Notes under the pieces: generated by a model
Told to the model about the DNA's origin: nothing
The model's input: only the letters and a program-made list of their open reading frames with translations
The model's database searches: none
Part shown: in pieces, positions 48,519 to 59,200 of the stretch
Layout: every line of letters starts with the position of its first letter
Position numbering within the stretch: the stretch's first letter is position 1
Program-made: the position numbers and the translations under genes
NCBI GenBank assembly: GCA_900551055.1
Contig: URUK01000004.1
Location: 1-64,000 of the forward strand
DNA length: 64,000 bases
Origin: an uncultured Prevotella sp.
GTDB lineage: Bacteria > Bacteroidota > Bacteroidia > Bacteroidales > Bacteroidaceae
Direction of reading: 5' to 3'

Positions 48519-50381
48519 ATGGCATACGAACCGATAGCCGTTACGCCGGGCTTGATGACGAAAGACAGGCACGCCTACGACGTGCTGATGCAGGCGGAAT
48601 ATTGTTGGGACAACCTCGACAAGTTCCGCCGTGAGCGAAGGCGTGCCATGGCGTACACCTACGGCGACCAATGGAGCGACAAGGTGAGGGACGAGCGCGG
48701 ACGGCTGGTGCCCGAGAGTACGATGATAAGGCGGCAGGGCGGTATCCCGATGAAGAACAACATGATACGCAAGCTCGTCAACACGGTGAAGGGGCTGTAC
48801 ATCAACCAAAACACCGAGCCAATATGCGTGGCGAGGGACAGGGACGAGCAGGTGATGAGCGACTGCCTGACGGAGCTGTTGAAGTATGTTGACGACATCA
48901 ACGACGGGCGGACGCTGTATGCAGACTTGTTCGAGGATTTCGTGATTGGCGGCTTCGTTGGCGCGAGAAAGTCGTTCGGCTACATGGGCGACAGGTTGGA
49001 CTGTTGGACTACTATGGTGCAAGCGGACAACTTCTTCGTTGACACGGGCATGAAAGACGTCAGGTGTTGGGACTGTTCGCTCGTGGGAGAAATACACGAC
49101 ATGACGTGGGGTGACCTTCTGACGAACTTCGCAAAGCGTCCGGGCGACGTTGAGCGGCTGAGGCAGATATACCACTACGCCACGGACGAGCACTATGTGA
49201 CGCAGAGCGCGGAACAGTTCGGCTACCACAGGGACATCAACGCCTCGTTCCTGTTTCCGCAGGACACGAACAACTGCCGCGTCATCGAGGTGTGGAACAA
49301 GGAGCGCAAGGCACGCTACCACTGCATAGACCACCTGACGGGCGAGATGTTTAAGTGCGAAACGAGGGACAAGCGCGAACTCGTGGACGCAGTGAACGAA
49401 CAGCGGCGGCAACAGGCCATGAGCGCAGGCGTGGCTACGGAGGAAATCGAAAGCAAGCTGGTGACAGCCGAATGGTTTGTTGACAACTACTGGTATTACC
49501 GCTTCTTCGCACCGACTGGCGAGGTAATCATGGAGGGCGAAACTCCATACGAGCACGGCGAACACCCGTTTGTATTCCGCTTCTACCCCTTCATCAATGG
49601 CGAGATACATTCGTTTGTGAATGACGTAATAGACGTGCAGCGGTACATCAACCGCCTAATCAACTTAAACGACTACCTGCTGCGCACGTCAGCGAAAGGT
49701 CTGTTGGCCGTTCCCGAACAAGCACTTGAAGGCACGGGGTTAAGCATAGAGGACATAGCCGACGTATGGGCAAAGCCGGGCGGCGTGTTCGTGTTCAAGG
49801 CGAAGCCGAACATACCGCTGCCGACGCAAATCACCAACAGTGTTCAGAACTTGGGGCTGACCGAGCTTGTGCAGATGGAAAAGCAGTTCTTCGACGAGAT
49901 AACAGGCGTGAACGCGGCGTTGCAGGGCAAGAGCGTGGGCAACGTTAGCGGAACATACTACGCGCAGCAGACGCAGAACGCGGCGACGAGCCTTCAGGGC
50001 ATATTGACGGCGTACAGCTCGTTCAGGAAAGCGTCTGCGGCGAAGGACTGCAAGAACATACAGCAATACTACACGACTGACAGGATAGTAAATATCGTGG
50101 GCAGGGACGGGCAGAAGGTGAACTTCAATCCGTCGAAGGTGAAGTACATGGAGTATGACATCAACATCAGCGAGAGCACCACGTCGCCCGTGTTCAGGCA
50201 AGTGGCAAACGAGTTCCTGCTGCAAGTATGGCAGAGCGGACAAATCAGCCTGAAGACGATGCTTGAGGCCGGGGCGTTCCCGTTCGGCGACAAGCTGTTG
50301 AGCATCATCAACGCAGAGGAGATGGCAATGCAAGCCCCCACCCAAAGCCCCCTCTCAACCTCCCCTCGGGGAGGGGAATGA
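48519..50381 (+). CDS. Portal protein
   Basis: 620 residues. It reads as a phage portal: a helical N-terminus (YDVLMQAEYCWDNLDKFRRE, MKNNMIRKLVNTVKGLYINQ), the clip region around YTDDE-like segments, and a long stem with AAATSLQ-type repeats (NAATSLQGILTAYSSFRKAS). It forms the DNA gate at one head vertex where terminase docks. It stands 40 kb from the capsid gene, on the other side of the early region, an unusual split. The last residues APTQSPLSTSPRGG come from a palindromic repeat (50346-50376) that ends the frame. Confidence 0.82.
   Translation: MAYEPIAVTPGLMTKDRHAYDVLMQAEYCWDNLDKFRRERRRAMAYTYGDQWSDKVRDERGRLVPESTMIRRQGGIPMKNNMIRKLVNTVKGLYINQNTEPICVARDRDEQVMSDCLTELLKYVDDINDGRTLYADLFEDFVIGGFVGARKSFGYMGDRLDCWTTMVQADNFFVDTGMKDVRCWDCSLVGEIHDMTWGDLLTNFAKRPGDVERLRQIYHYATDEHYVTQSAEQFGYHRDINASFLFPQDTNNCRVIEVWNKERKARYHCIDHLTGEMFKCETRDKRELVDAVNEQRRQQAMSAGVATEEIESKLVTAEWFVDNYWYYRFFAPTGEVIMEGETPYEHGEHPFVFRFYPFINGEIHSFVNDVIDVQRYINRLINLNDYLLRTSAKGLLAVPEQALEGTGLSIEDIADVWAKPGGVFVFKAKPNIPLPTQITNSVQNLGLTELVQMEKQFFDEITGVNAALQGKSVGNVSGTYYAQQTQNAATSLQGILTAYSSFRKASAAKDCKNIQQYYTTDRIVNIVGRDGQKVNFNPSKVKYMEYDINISESTTSPVFRQVANEFLLQVWQSGQISLKTMLEAGAFPFGDKLLSIINAEEMAMQAPTQSPLSTSPRGGE
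50346..50376. repeat. GC-rich palindromic repeat at the end of the portal gene
   Basis: GCCCCCTCTCAACCTCCCCT followed by CGGGGAGGGG; supplies the last portal codons (SPLSTSPRG). Confidence 0.85.
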
Positions 50382-50441
50382 CTGGGAGTGCTGGGAAAAC
50401 TGGGAGGACTGGAACTGATGGGTAACATATAAAATAAGAAT

Positions 50442-50741
50442 ATGGGAAATCGTGGAAGACCGAAAGGATTGCCCAAGACAGGCGGCAGGCAGAAGGGCAC
50501 GCCAAACAAGAAGGACAAGCTCGGCGGCTTCGACATGCTGGCAAAACTCGTGGAGGCGATGGAAGACCCCGAGCGTCTGCAAGTGGAGCTTGCCGAGCTG
50601 CACGGCAAGGACTACTTCCGTGTATATTGTGACCTCATGGCATACCTGCGACCGAAATACAGCAGTGTTGAGTTTAACGGCAGCGTTAAGATGGGCAACG
50701 AGGTTACGGAAGCGTTGCGGAAGGCAATGAATAATTCATAA
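50442..50741 (+). CDS. Small basic DNA-binding-like protein (DUF5681-type start)
   Basis: 99 residues. The basic N-terminus (NRGRPKGLPKTGGRQKGTPN, KKDK) is the GRPKG/TPNKK pattern of DUF5681 and some small terminase-like proteins; then a helical part with MAYLRPKYSSVEFNG. It could be the small terminase partner of terL, though 46 kb away. The stop overlaps the next ORF region by one base. Confidence 0.6.
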   Translation: MGNRGRPKGLPKTGGRQKGTPNKKDKLGGFDMLAKLVEAMEDPERLQVELAELHGKDYFRVYCDLMAYLRPKYSSVEFNGSVKMGNEVTEALRKAMNNS

Positions 50742-50815
50742 TGCACAATTCATTATTGGGAGGACTGGGAGATATGGGAGAACTGGGAAGAACGGGGCAT
50801 ATAGTGGATATTGAG

Positions 50816-51295
50816 ATGAAGCAGGACGACTTGTTGGCGGACATCGCCAACAGGCTACTTGTTACGGCGGAGAGCATAGGCAACGACGCGGACACGCACA
50901 ATACGAAGGATGCCTTGGACGAGGGCAACCGCGAAGTCATAACCGGGTTGGTGGCGAAATATGTGTACGAGTGCATGAACATTCTGTTTCCGTATGCAAA
51001 GACACCGATAAGGCGGTGCAGGTGCGGCGACAACGGCAACGAGGCCGACATGTACGTTATCCGCCTGACATTCGAGTACGAGAGGAGCGAAACACAGGTG
51101 CAGGAGCTTAGGCGGCTCATCCACGGCTACATCGTGTATAAATGCTACGCGGAGTGGTTGGAAATGACGCTACCGGCGGCTAACACCTACACCATTTGGG
51201 AGCAGAAAGCCGAGGACACGAGGGAGCGCATAGCGGCTGTATTGGTAGTGCCATACGAGCCAAGGAAATTAAGAGTTAGGCCATATTGGTATTGA
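50816..51295 (+). CDS. Structural protein, paralog 3 of 3
   Basis: 159 residues. RRLIHGYIVYKCYAEWLEMT matches the layout of proteins at 11142 and 41844. The end LRVRPYWY is aromatic. The start at 50816 (MKQDDLLADIANRL) is preferred because the earlier part of the frame is 9-base-period repeat. Confidence 0.6.
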   Translation: MKQDDLLADIANRLLVTAESIGNDADTHNTKDALDEGNREVITGLVAKYVYECMNILFPYAKTPIRRCRCGDNGNEADMYVIRLTFEYERSETQVQELRRLIHGYIVYKCYAEWLEMTLPAANTYTIWEQKAEDTRERIAAVLVVPYEPRKLRVRPYWY

Positions 51296-51330
51296 GCATA
51301 CATTTATTATACAACCCTTTTTTCTTTGTG

Positions 51331-51366
51331 GGCTGTCGAGCTGTGAAGCTTGGCAGCCTTTCTTTT
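51331..51366 (+). terminator. Terminator after the portal operon
   Basis: GGCTGTC pairs with GGCAGCC (one G-T pair), loop of 14, then TTTCTTTT. It precedes the fourth late promoter. Confidence 0.65.
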
Positions 51367-51403
51367 ATGAATAAGACATATAGGGCTAATGAGGCTGATA
51401 CGA

Positions 51404-51448
51404 GTTGCGCAGATATGCAGGTAAAACGGTTGTGATTGCGGATATTTG
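51404..51448 (+). promoter_or_regulatory. Phage late promoter, copy 4
   Basis: GAGTTGCGCAGATATGCAGG with the -7 place at 51441-51448 (GATATTTG), 31 bases after the CAG at 51410. The first T of TAnnTTTG is G, so this copy may depend most on the activator. Confidence 0.75.
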
Positions 51449-51470
51449 CAAAGTACAAATAATTGCAATT

Positions 51471-52208
51471 ATGACACATATTCTTGAACTTTTACAACAG
51501 ATTATTGCGCCCGATGGCGTGATGATGGCGATAACTCCGTTGATTGGCGCAGGTGTGAGCCTTGCGTCGTCGATAGGCAACGCCATATTCGGCGGACTGT
51601 CAGCAAACAAGCAGGAAAGGGAACAACTTAAAGCCATACGCAAGCAACAAAGGGAGAACCGCGACTGGTACAACCGCCGCTACAACGAGGACGCCACGCA
51701 GAGAGCAGACGTGCAGCGCATGCTTAGCCGCACGAATGAGGCGATAAAGGCACGCAACAGGGCTGCGGCAGGCAAGCAGAAGGTAATAGGCGGCACAGAC
51801 GCATCTCTCGCCTCGACACAGCAGGCCAATGCGGCGGCTATGGGCGACGCTATCTCGGAAGTGGCGGCAAAGGCGGAAGCACGCAAGGACAATATCGAGG
51901 CGCAATACCGCGAGCGCAAGGCCGACCTTGACGCTCAGGAGGATGCCGTGAAATCCGAGGCCGCAGCGGCAAGGAGGGCAGCAACGGCACAGGCCGCTAC
52001 AGGAGCGGTGAACGCAGGGGCAAGCCTCATTGCAGCAGCCGGAGACGGAGGGACGAACAAAAAAGCGAGTGGAAATCAGGGAAGCGATGCTCCGGTTGGT
52101 ACATTGGAAACAATAAACAGCAAGGGGCAAGGGATTAGTGTAAATCCTGACATATTACCCGAAAACAGCATGTGGAACTCTCCACAGTTCAAAAGACTGC
52201 CATACTAA
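51471..52208 (+). CDS. Putative internal virion protein (ejection type)
   Basis: 245 residues. Gly/Ala helix at the start (ITPLIGAGVSLASSIGNAIF), then long charged helices with Ala-rich segments (AAARRAATAQAATGAVNAGA). Such proteins inside podovirus-like heads are ejected with the DNA. It is the first gene behind late promoter 4; the start at 51471 fits the TSS near 51455. Confidence 0.62.
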   Translation: MTHILELLQQIIAPDGVMMAITPLIGAGVSLASSIGNAIFGGLSANKQEREQLKAIRKQQRENRDWYNRRYNEDATQRADVQRMLSRTNEAIKARNRAAAGKQKVIGGTDASLASTQQANAAAMGDAISEVAAKAEARKDNIEAQYRERKADLDAQEDAVKSEAAAARRAATAQAATGAVNAGASLIAAAGDGGTNKKASGNQGSDAPVGTLETINSKGQGISVNPDILPENSMWNSPQFKRLPY

Positions 52209-52221
52209 AACCGCAAAAACC

Positions 52222-53181
52222 ATGACAGAGGAAGAGAAGAAAAAGCAGGAGCAGGCTACGGCAACGCAACAGCCTGACGCAGTGGAGCAGTCCATCAAGA
52301 ACTTGGAAGACCGGGCCGCAGAGAAGCGTGAATTTGCCAAGTCGCCCGTGAGCGTCGACACGGGCGGACAGCCAAACTGGATGCAGGAGATAGAGCGCGT
52401 AAGGCGTGAATACACAGAAAGCCCCGAACAGCAGGCCGCACGCGAGAAGCGAGAGAAGCGCAACCGAAGAATAGCCGCCATATCTGACGGCCTCGTAGCA
52501 TTGAGCAATGTTGCAGGAGCGATGGCCGGCGCTACGCCTATAAAGCAGACCGTCACGATGTCGGACGCTCACCGTAAGGCCGTGGAACGTGCGGCTCAAC
52601 GCAGGCGAGAGAATGCAGCTCGCTACGAAACGGCGCGCAGATACTTGTCGGGCTTGCAGCAACAGCAGGACAAGCTGAACGCCGACAGGTATGACAAGGC
52701 AGTAAAGGCAAGACAGGACGCTGACAAGCAAGCGGACAACCTCATAGGCACTGCCGCACGGCTCAGGCAGAACCGCGAGAATGCACAACGGACACATGAG
52801 CTTGCAAAGCAAAGAGCCGAGGAGCAAAAGAGACACAACCAAGTAACAGAAGGACAAGGCGCACAGCGAGTAACCATTGCCAAGCAGAATGCAGATAAGA
52901 AAGGACGTGGAAGCGGAAGCTCGCAAGAAGATTGGGATGAGTACGCACGTTGGGAACAATTACACCCAGATGAAGTAAACAAGATTAAGACCGACAATGC
53001 GCAAATTAATCCATATACAGGCATGCCGGAGAAGTCGGTCACTTCATCAACGGTGAAATTGGTGAATGCCAAGATGCGACAGAAATACGGCTCACCAGAA
53101 GGAGGAAGTAAGAAAAAAGTGAGCGGTTTTGGCAATTCAAAGCCATCAGGAAAGAAAAAAATAGCAGGGTTCGGGAATTAG
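52222..53181 (+). CDS. Putative internal virion protein, helical
   Basis: 319 residues, almost wholly helical and charged (EKKKQEQATATQQPDAVEQS, KQRAEEQKRHNQVTEG), ending with two GFGN units (KKKVSGFGNSKPSGKKKIAG). It follows the previous gene by 13 bases. It likely belongs with the internal virion proteins; no family is recognised. Confidence 0.6.
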   Translation: MTEEEKKKQEQATATQQPDAVEQSIKNLEDRAAEKREFAKSPVSVDTGGQPNWMQEIERVRREYTESPEQQAAREKREKRNRRIAAISDGLVALSNVAGAMAGATPIKQTVTMSDAHRKAVERAAQRRRENAARYETARRYLSGLQQQQDKLNADRYDKAVKARQDADKQADNLIGTAARLRQNRENAQRTHELAKQRAEEQKRHNQVTEGQGAQRVTIAKQNADKKGRGSGSSQEDWDEYARWEQLHPDEVNKIKTDNAQINPYTGMPEKSVTSSTVKLVNAKMRQKYGSPEGGSKKKVSGFGNSKPSGKKKIAGFGN

Positions 53182-53182
53182 G

Positions 53183-53214
53183 CAACCCCCTCCCAACCTC
53201 CCCTCGGGGAGGGG
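53183..53214. repeat. GC-rich palindromic repeat (intergenic)
   Basis: AACCCCCTCCCAACCTCCCC plus TCGGGGAGGGG after the stop of the helical protein. Confidence 0.8.
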
Positions 53215-53291
53215 AATGACCGGGAGAGCTGGGATGGGATAAATAAGGAGAAAAGACAGATGCTTTCGGCATCATAAAAAGGTAAAAGACA

Positions 53292-56200
53292 ATGACACAA
53301 GATAACATCAAGAATTTGTATGACGCACTAAAGGGTGACTATGACCTTGGCAGTGAGGACGATTTCAGAAATTCGTTGAAAGACGCGAACAACAGGCGTA
53401 ATCTATATAAGGCTATCGAGGGAGACTACGACCTTGGCAGTGAGCAGGACTTTGAGAAATCGTTGGGGTATGGCGGAAATGAAGAGAGAACCGGGAATGC
53501 TGGGAGAACTGAGAACACGGAGAGCCATACGCAGCTGCAAGGCTTTACGCAGGAGGAATACGGCAGATTGTCGCCAACCGCTCAAGAAGTGGCACAAGGA
53601 GTGGGCATTGCACCTAATAATGGGGAAGATGGGGCGAATGGGACTAATGAGACAAATAGGCCTAATGGGGCAGATAAGGCTAATTTGCAGAGAGCGCAGG
53701 CAAGAGAACCGAGAGCACAGTTTGTGCCGGAGGCAAGCAATGTAGTGATGGCTACGCCTACGGCGGAAACATTGAAACGCTATCCGTGGCTGAAGGCTGA
53801 CGAGGCCGTGCCCTTCAATAGGGAAACTGGCGAGCCTTTGTACACATGGACAGACGAGCAAGGAAAACCAATTTCACGCAGTGAGGTAGGCATAAGGACA
53901 GCCAAGCAGGAGATAACCGGCGAGCACGAGTATATGCAGCAACAGCCGGCTTCGCTCGAACTACCAGACAGCAATGTGCGTGCAATTAAGTTAGACGGAA
54001 ACCTTACAGGATATGTAGATGCGCTGATGAAGGAAAAATACGGTGATGATTATCTCAACGGGACATTTACGACTGCTGACGGTAGACAAGTTAGCGGTAG
54101 TGAGCTTATGACCGAAACGGCGCAGCAGCAATACAATGAGCTAAACAATGACATCAACAATGCAAGGATAGAGTATCTTGACGCTGACGAAGGACAGCGC
54201 AAGGAACTTGTAGACGCATTGTCGAAGAAATACCAAGGTTTGCTGACGCGTGAGTCCATTGAAAGAACAATGAACGACGAACAGACACAGATTGAAGCAC
54301 GTGAAATACGACGGCAGAGGGAACGTCAACAAATAGACGAGGCGTACAACAAAGCATACACCGACCGTGCAGCCGTGATGCAGGAAAATGCCCGTAAGGC
54401 ACAGGAGGAATACAACAACTCATCATGGCTTAGCAGAATGTTTGGCGGCAACCCAGTGCAGCGTGCGTATTGGATGAACCAAAGCGACAAACGCATACAG
54501 ATAGCCGACACGCAGATAAACATTGCGCTTGACGCAAGGCGTGTACTTGATACAGGTAAGGCATACGATGAAGGCGAGAGCTGGAGCGGAAGGCTCGTAA
54601 GAGGCATGCGTGACGCAATGACTGACACGGGACTGTATGACGGCGGCGTAGAGGAAATGCACGACCTACGGAACGTGAAGGAGGCCGTGGACGCTTACGA
54701 GGCAGGCACTGCAACCGACGCACAGAAAGACCTGCTGGACACATACTCGCTACTGACTATGGTGAACGGCGAGAATGCCGACGCATTAGGCGGTATGTAT
54801 GGTGCTGGACAAATGACGATACAAGCCATACCGTTTATGGCTCAGATGTACATCAATCCTATCGGAAGTTTAGGTCAGTCTACAATGAAAGCCGCGACAC
54901 GATTTGGCGTAAGGGCGTTTGGTCGCTCGATGATGAACCAGTACATGAAAAGACTGCTGACAACATCATTGAAGGCAGGCGGACGGGTTACGGGCGATAT
55001 GCTTGCTGCGGCTTTGCCTGCAATGACATTCGGAGCACCGGCCATCGGCGCAGATATGTACGACCGTCTGATAGGCAACGTAAGAGGTACAAGAAACGAA
55101 CAAGGGAATGTAGAATATAGCGGAAGGGACAATGCAGAAACGTCGAAAGCGGCAGCAATCGCGAAATCAATAGGCTCGAACTATTTGGAATACCAAAGTG
55201 AAATGGTTGGCGAATATTTCCGTCCGTTATCCAATATCATTTCAAGTGGCATCGGTCGTGCTACCGACAAGTTAGGGCTTGGCAAGGTTCGCGACATGAT
55301 AGCCAACATATCGAACAAGGACTTTTACCGTGCATACGCCGACTTCGCAAGACGTACACAATGGCAAGGTACATTCAACGAGTATCTCGAAGAGGTAGTC
55401 AACAATGTTGAGAACGCACTGTTTATCGGTGACATGGATTTCAGTACAGACGAGAACGGCGTGTTCAACCTCGATACAAATATAGACACGTTCCTCGGTG
55501 TAGCAGTGATGAGCGGATTTATGTCATCATTGAAAACAGTTGACTACATCAGGACGAAAGGACGGCTGAAGGATGCGCTTGACAACGCATATACTTCAGG
55601 ACTTGACGTGTTCGGCACAAAAGAGTGGCAAAGAATAACCAACGAGATAGACGGATTGGATGACAAGACTGCTGCATCTGCCGTTAAGAAAATGCTTAAC
55701 AATGTTGATAGCGACGAGAAAAAGCGCACTATTATCAATTATGCTACGGCAGCGTTGGCAAACCAAGGTTTTAATGCAGGAGAGCTGAAGAACTCGTTGG
55801 AGCAGGTTTCTGACGCGGCAGTTAATGGTGGTGTGCCACAAGACGCTATCCCAGGAATAGAGAATCTGGCACCCGAGGAACGTCAGAATGTACATGTGGA
55901 TGGCATGATACACGCAGCTGTACTTTATCCGACGGCAGAAAACGGACAACCGCAAGAGGTATTCATTACACGAGGCAATGTTGTAATGCGTGAGGACGGA
56001 ACAATAGACACGGAAGCATCGGACAAGGAGATATATTATAAAGGTGCGGATGGTCAGGTGCATATTGTATCCCCTGACAAGCTGCAAGCAGTGGCAGAAC
56101 CTATAAGCGTTGAGAATTATGTGGCAGCGAATAGGCCGAATGAGGCTAATGAGCCTGATATGGCCGAGGAAATCGTGCCTGGGCAAGTGGTAAACATTAA

Positions 56201-59200
56201 TGTTGACGGCCAAACGTTCCAAGCGACTGTGCAGGGTACTGACGGCAACGGCAATGTGTCGGTATATTATCAGGATGCAAACGGCATGGACCGTCCGGCG
56301 ACGTTCACTATTGACGAAATAAGGAATGCCAACAGACCGAACAATGAAGAGCCGCCAGTTGGTGGAGCTGGGGCTGTTGTTGAAAATGCTGAGCCAAATG
56401 GGACTAATGAGCCTAATGCGTCACAGACAGCAGAAGATAGAATGCCTATTGATGTGAGTGAGTATTTCGGCAATGCTGAGGAGGCAATGGCGACAGCTAA
56501 GGACATTATCCAAAATGGTGAAGTAATCGGAACCTTGCCTGACGGAAGCGTGCAAATGCAGAAGGATGGATTTGTTGTTACTCTCATGCCTGATGGAAAT
56601 GGTGGCATGAATGTTACTGGTATTGAGAGAACTGGTAACAATACACCACAAAATATTCCTGAAAACGGCAACATTGGTGCAAAAAATATTCCTCAAAATG
56701 GCGAAAATTATTCATTGTCTGACAAAGTGGCTGGCAACGGTGAACGTTTTTATCAAGATAATAACGGAAACATTGATTTGGTAAAGATACCGCAAGAGGT
56801 ATTTACCGGCATAGGATATACGGCTGCACCGTTCAGGCTTACGCCATCAATGATACAACACATGATAAATCGCCACGGAAGGGAGACTGGCATATCCAAC
56901 GAGCAGGAAGCAATAGACTTCGTAATTGACGTAATGACGAATTTTGACCATGTGCGGCTTGGCTACGATGGGGCTTTAATATTCTCGATAGAAGACGGCA
57001 GAAGCAGGACAGGGAAACGTGCCGTAACCGTATTGATAAATTCGGACAACGGCGAGTTTTACGGTCTGAAGACATCTGGATACGAAGCAATAAAAGGTTT
57101 GGAAAAAAGGCCGTTGCTTTGGGAGAGGGGCGCGAATGAAAAAGCCTCTTCTACGGATGCCGCGTCCGCAAGTGTTCCCACCGGTAAAAGCCCAATAAGC
57201 GGCGGACAATCCGGCAGCGCTTCACACCAAAGCAATAGCCTTTCTGGAAGCAAAGATAATGCAAACAATCCGAACTTGCAAGGATATTCGGGAGAAAATG
57301 GGAATTATGGGAGAACTGGGAGCGCTGAGAGAGCTGGGATGCCGACGGACGAAAAGGGGAACCCACGTTACCAAGACGTGCCGGTGGAGGCGACAATAGC
57401 CGACCTTTACGACGGTAGCCTGAACGACGAGGAAGTGCAAGGCTTTATAGACGCTAACATTGCCGATGCACAGAAGAAATATGACAGCGTGCAAAAGAAA
57501 GCACCGAAGATTGGCACTAACAAGGCCAAGTATTTGGAGCAAAAACGCAAATGGCAAACTGACGTTGACGAGGCAAAGCGTGTGCTTGACTATTGGAACG
57601 AGGTAAACAACGCGAAAGAAAGCCTGACGCACACCACACCGCAGGAAATCGAGGCTGCACAGGCCGAACTTAGCGGACAGGCCGCACGCGAGGAATACGC
57701 CGTGATGAACGAGAACGTGCCGGCAAATCCCGTCGCAGTAGCTTCAGACTTCATACGAGGGGCAAAGATTACGCCGGAGAGTTTCAAGGCTGAAACGGGC
57801 TATGGCACAGGTGAGCAACGCCGATTTGTCGGCATGATAGCAAGCGCGGAGAACGGCGGCAAATCAATAGACCGCTTGGCCGAGGATTTGGTAAGCTACG
57901 ACAATGCCGAACTTGGCGGCATTATGTATCAAGGCGACACGAGCGCGGCAAAAGATGCCATACTTGAGGCATTGCAGAGTGCCGGCACACGTGGCGAACT
58001 TGCTACGGACAACACGGCGGAGCAAGAGCGTTATGTAGAAGCGCGCCGCGCAGAGCTTGACGCACAGTGTATGGAGGCATACGGCATGACATACGAAGAT
58101 TATTTGGCGTATGAGGAGCAGAACTTGCCCGAAATGTTGAGAAAATATGCTAACTTTGACGAGGTTGAATTTTACAACCTGTATGCAGACGAAATAGAAC
58201 AATCATTAAATGCAAGAATAAATGAGCAAGGAAATGACACCGCAGGAGAAGAGCCGCGAACTGGCGGAGGCAATGAAGTTCTGCCTGAGCAAGGGATTGG
58301 TAACGCCGGAGGAAGTGAAGGCGGCACAGAGCAAGGAACAGAAGTTCCAGCTGGCGTGCAGGGCACGGTTGAGGATGGAGCTGTACCTGAAGAAACAAAC
58401 AGAGGAGAGGATAAAGAATATCAGTTATCCGAAACGGATACCCAATCCGAACAAGTAAAACAGGATAATATAAGGACAATAGACCCTCGTTCAATGTCTA
58501 ATGACGAAAGACAGCAACGAGGAGATATGTTGCGTAATGCTCCTGCTATTGAGGTTAAAGCAGGACAAATAGTAAGCACGCCTGAACTTTCCGCACGCAA
58601 GGTTGCGGAAAGATGGTGGGACGAGAACGTTCCAGAACCAGTTTTCTATGACACAGAAGTTGGTGAAGTTGAAATAAATAAAAATTCAGTAGAAAGTTCC
58701 TTGGCTCATAGATATGGGCAAGCCAAACTTGACGCAATAACATCATTGGTTGACGGCTTCGAAAATGCCGTGTATCTTGGGACATTGCCTGATTTTACAC
58801 GGCAAGAAGGTGTTTTGTCGCATTACTTTGCTTACCCAATAATTTATAATGATAAACGCTGTTATGTATTTTGTAGGGCAATGCAAGATGCAAATAAGAA
58901 TAGGTTATATGTACATGAAGTGTTTGTCGCTGAGAATATAAAAAGAGGCGATACCCTTCAAACCGCAGCGTCTCAGCCTCACGGAGGTATCGCCTTATAT
59001 AAGGATATCCTCGGCAATGTTTTGGAAGAAGCACCCGAGCAGCAGTCACTTCTGGATGGGAACAATCCCCATCAATATCCTGCCAATCGGGAGCTTTCTG
59101 AAAGCAAAGATACACAAACTTCCGCAAACGAGCAAAGAGTTGGCGAAAAAATTGCACAAGAAGAGGCAAAAGTCGAGCAAAACCCGACCGAAGCACAGAA

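Noticed and set aside
51471..53181. Tail tape-measure protein
   Set aside because: Proteins here are charged and helical but too short, and lie beside the portal with no tail-tube genes.
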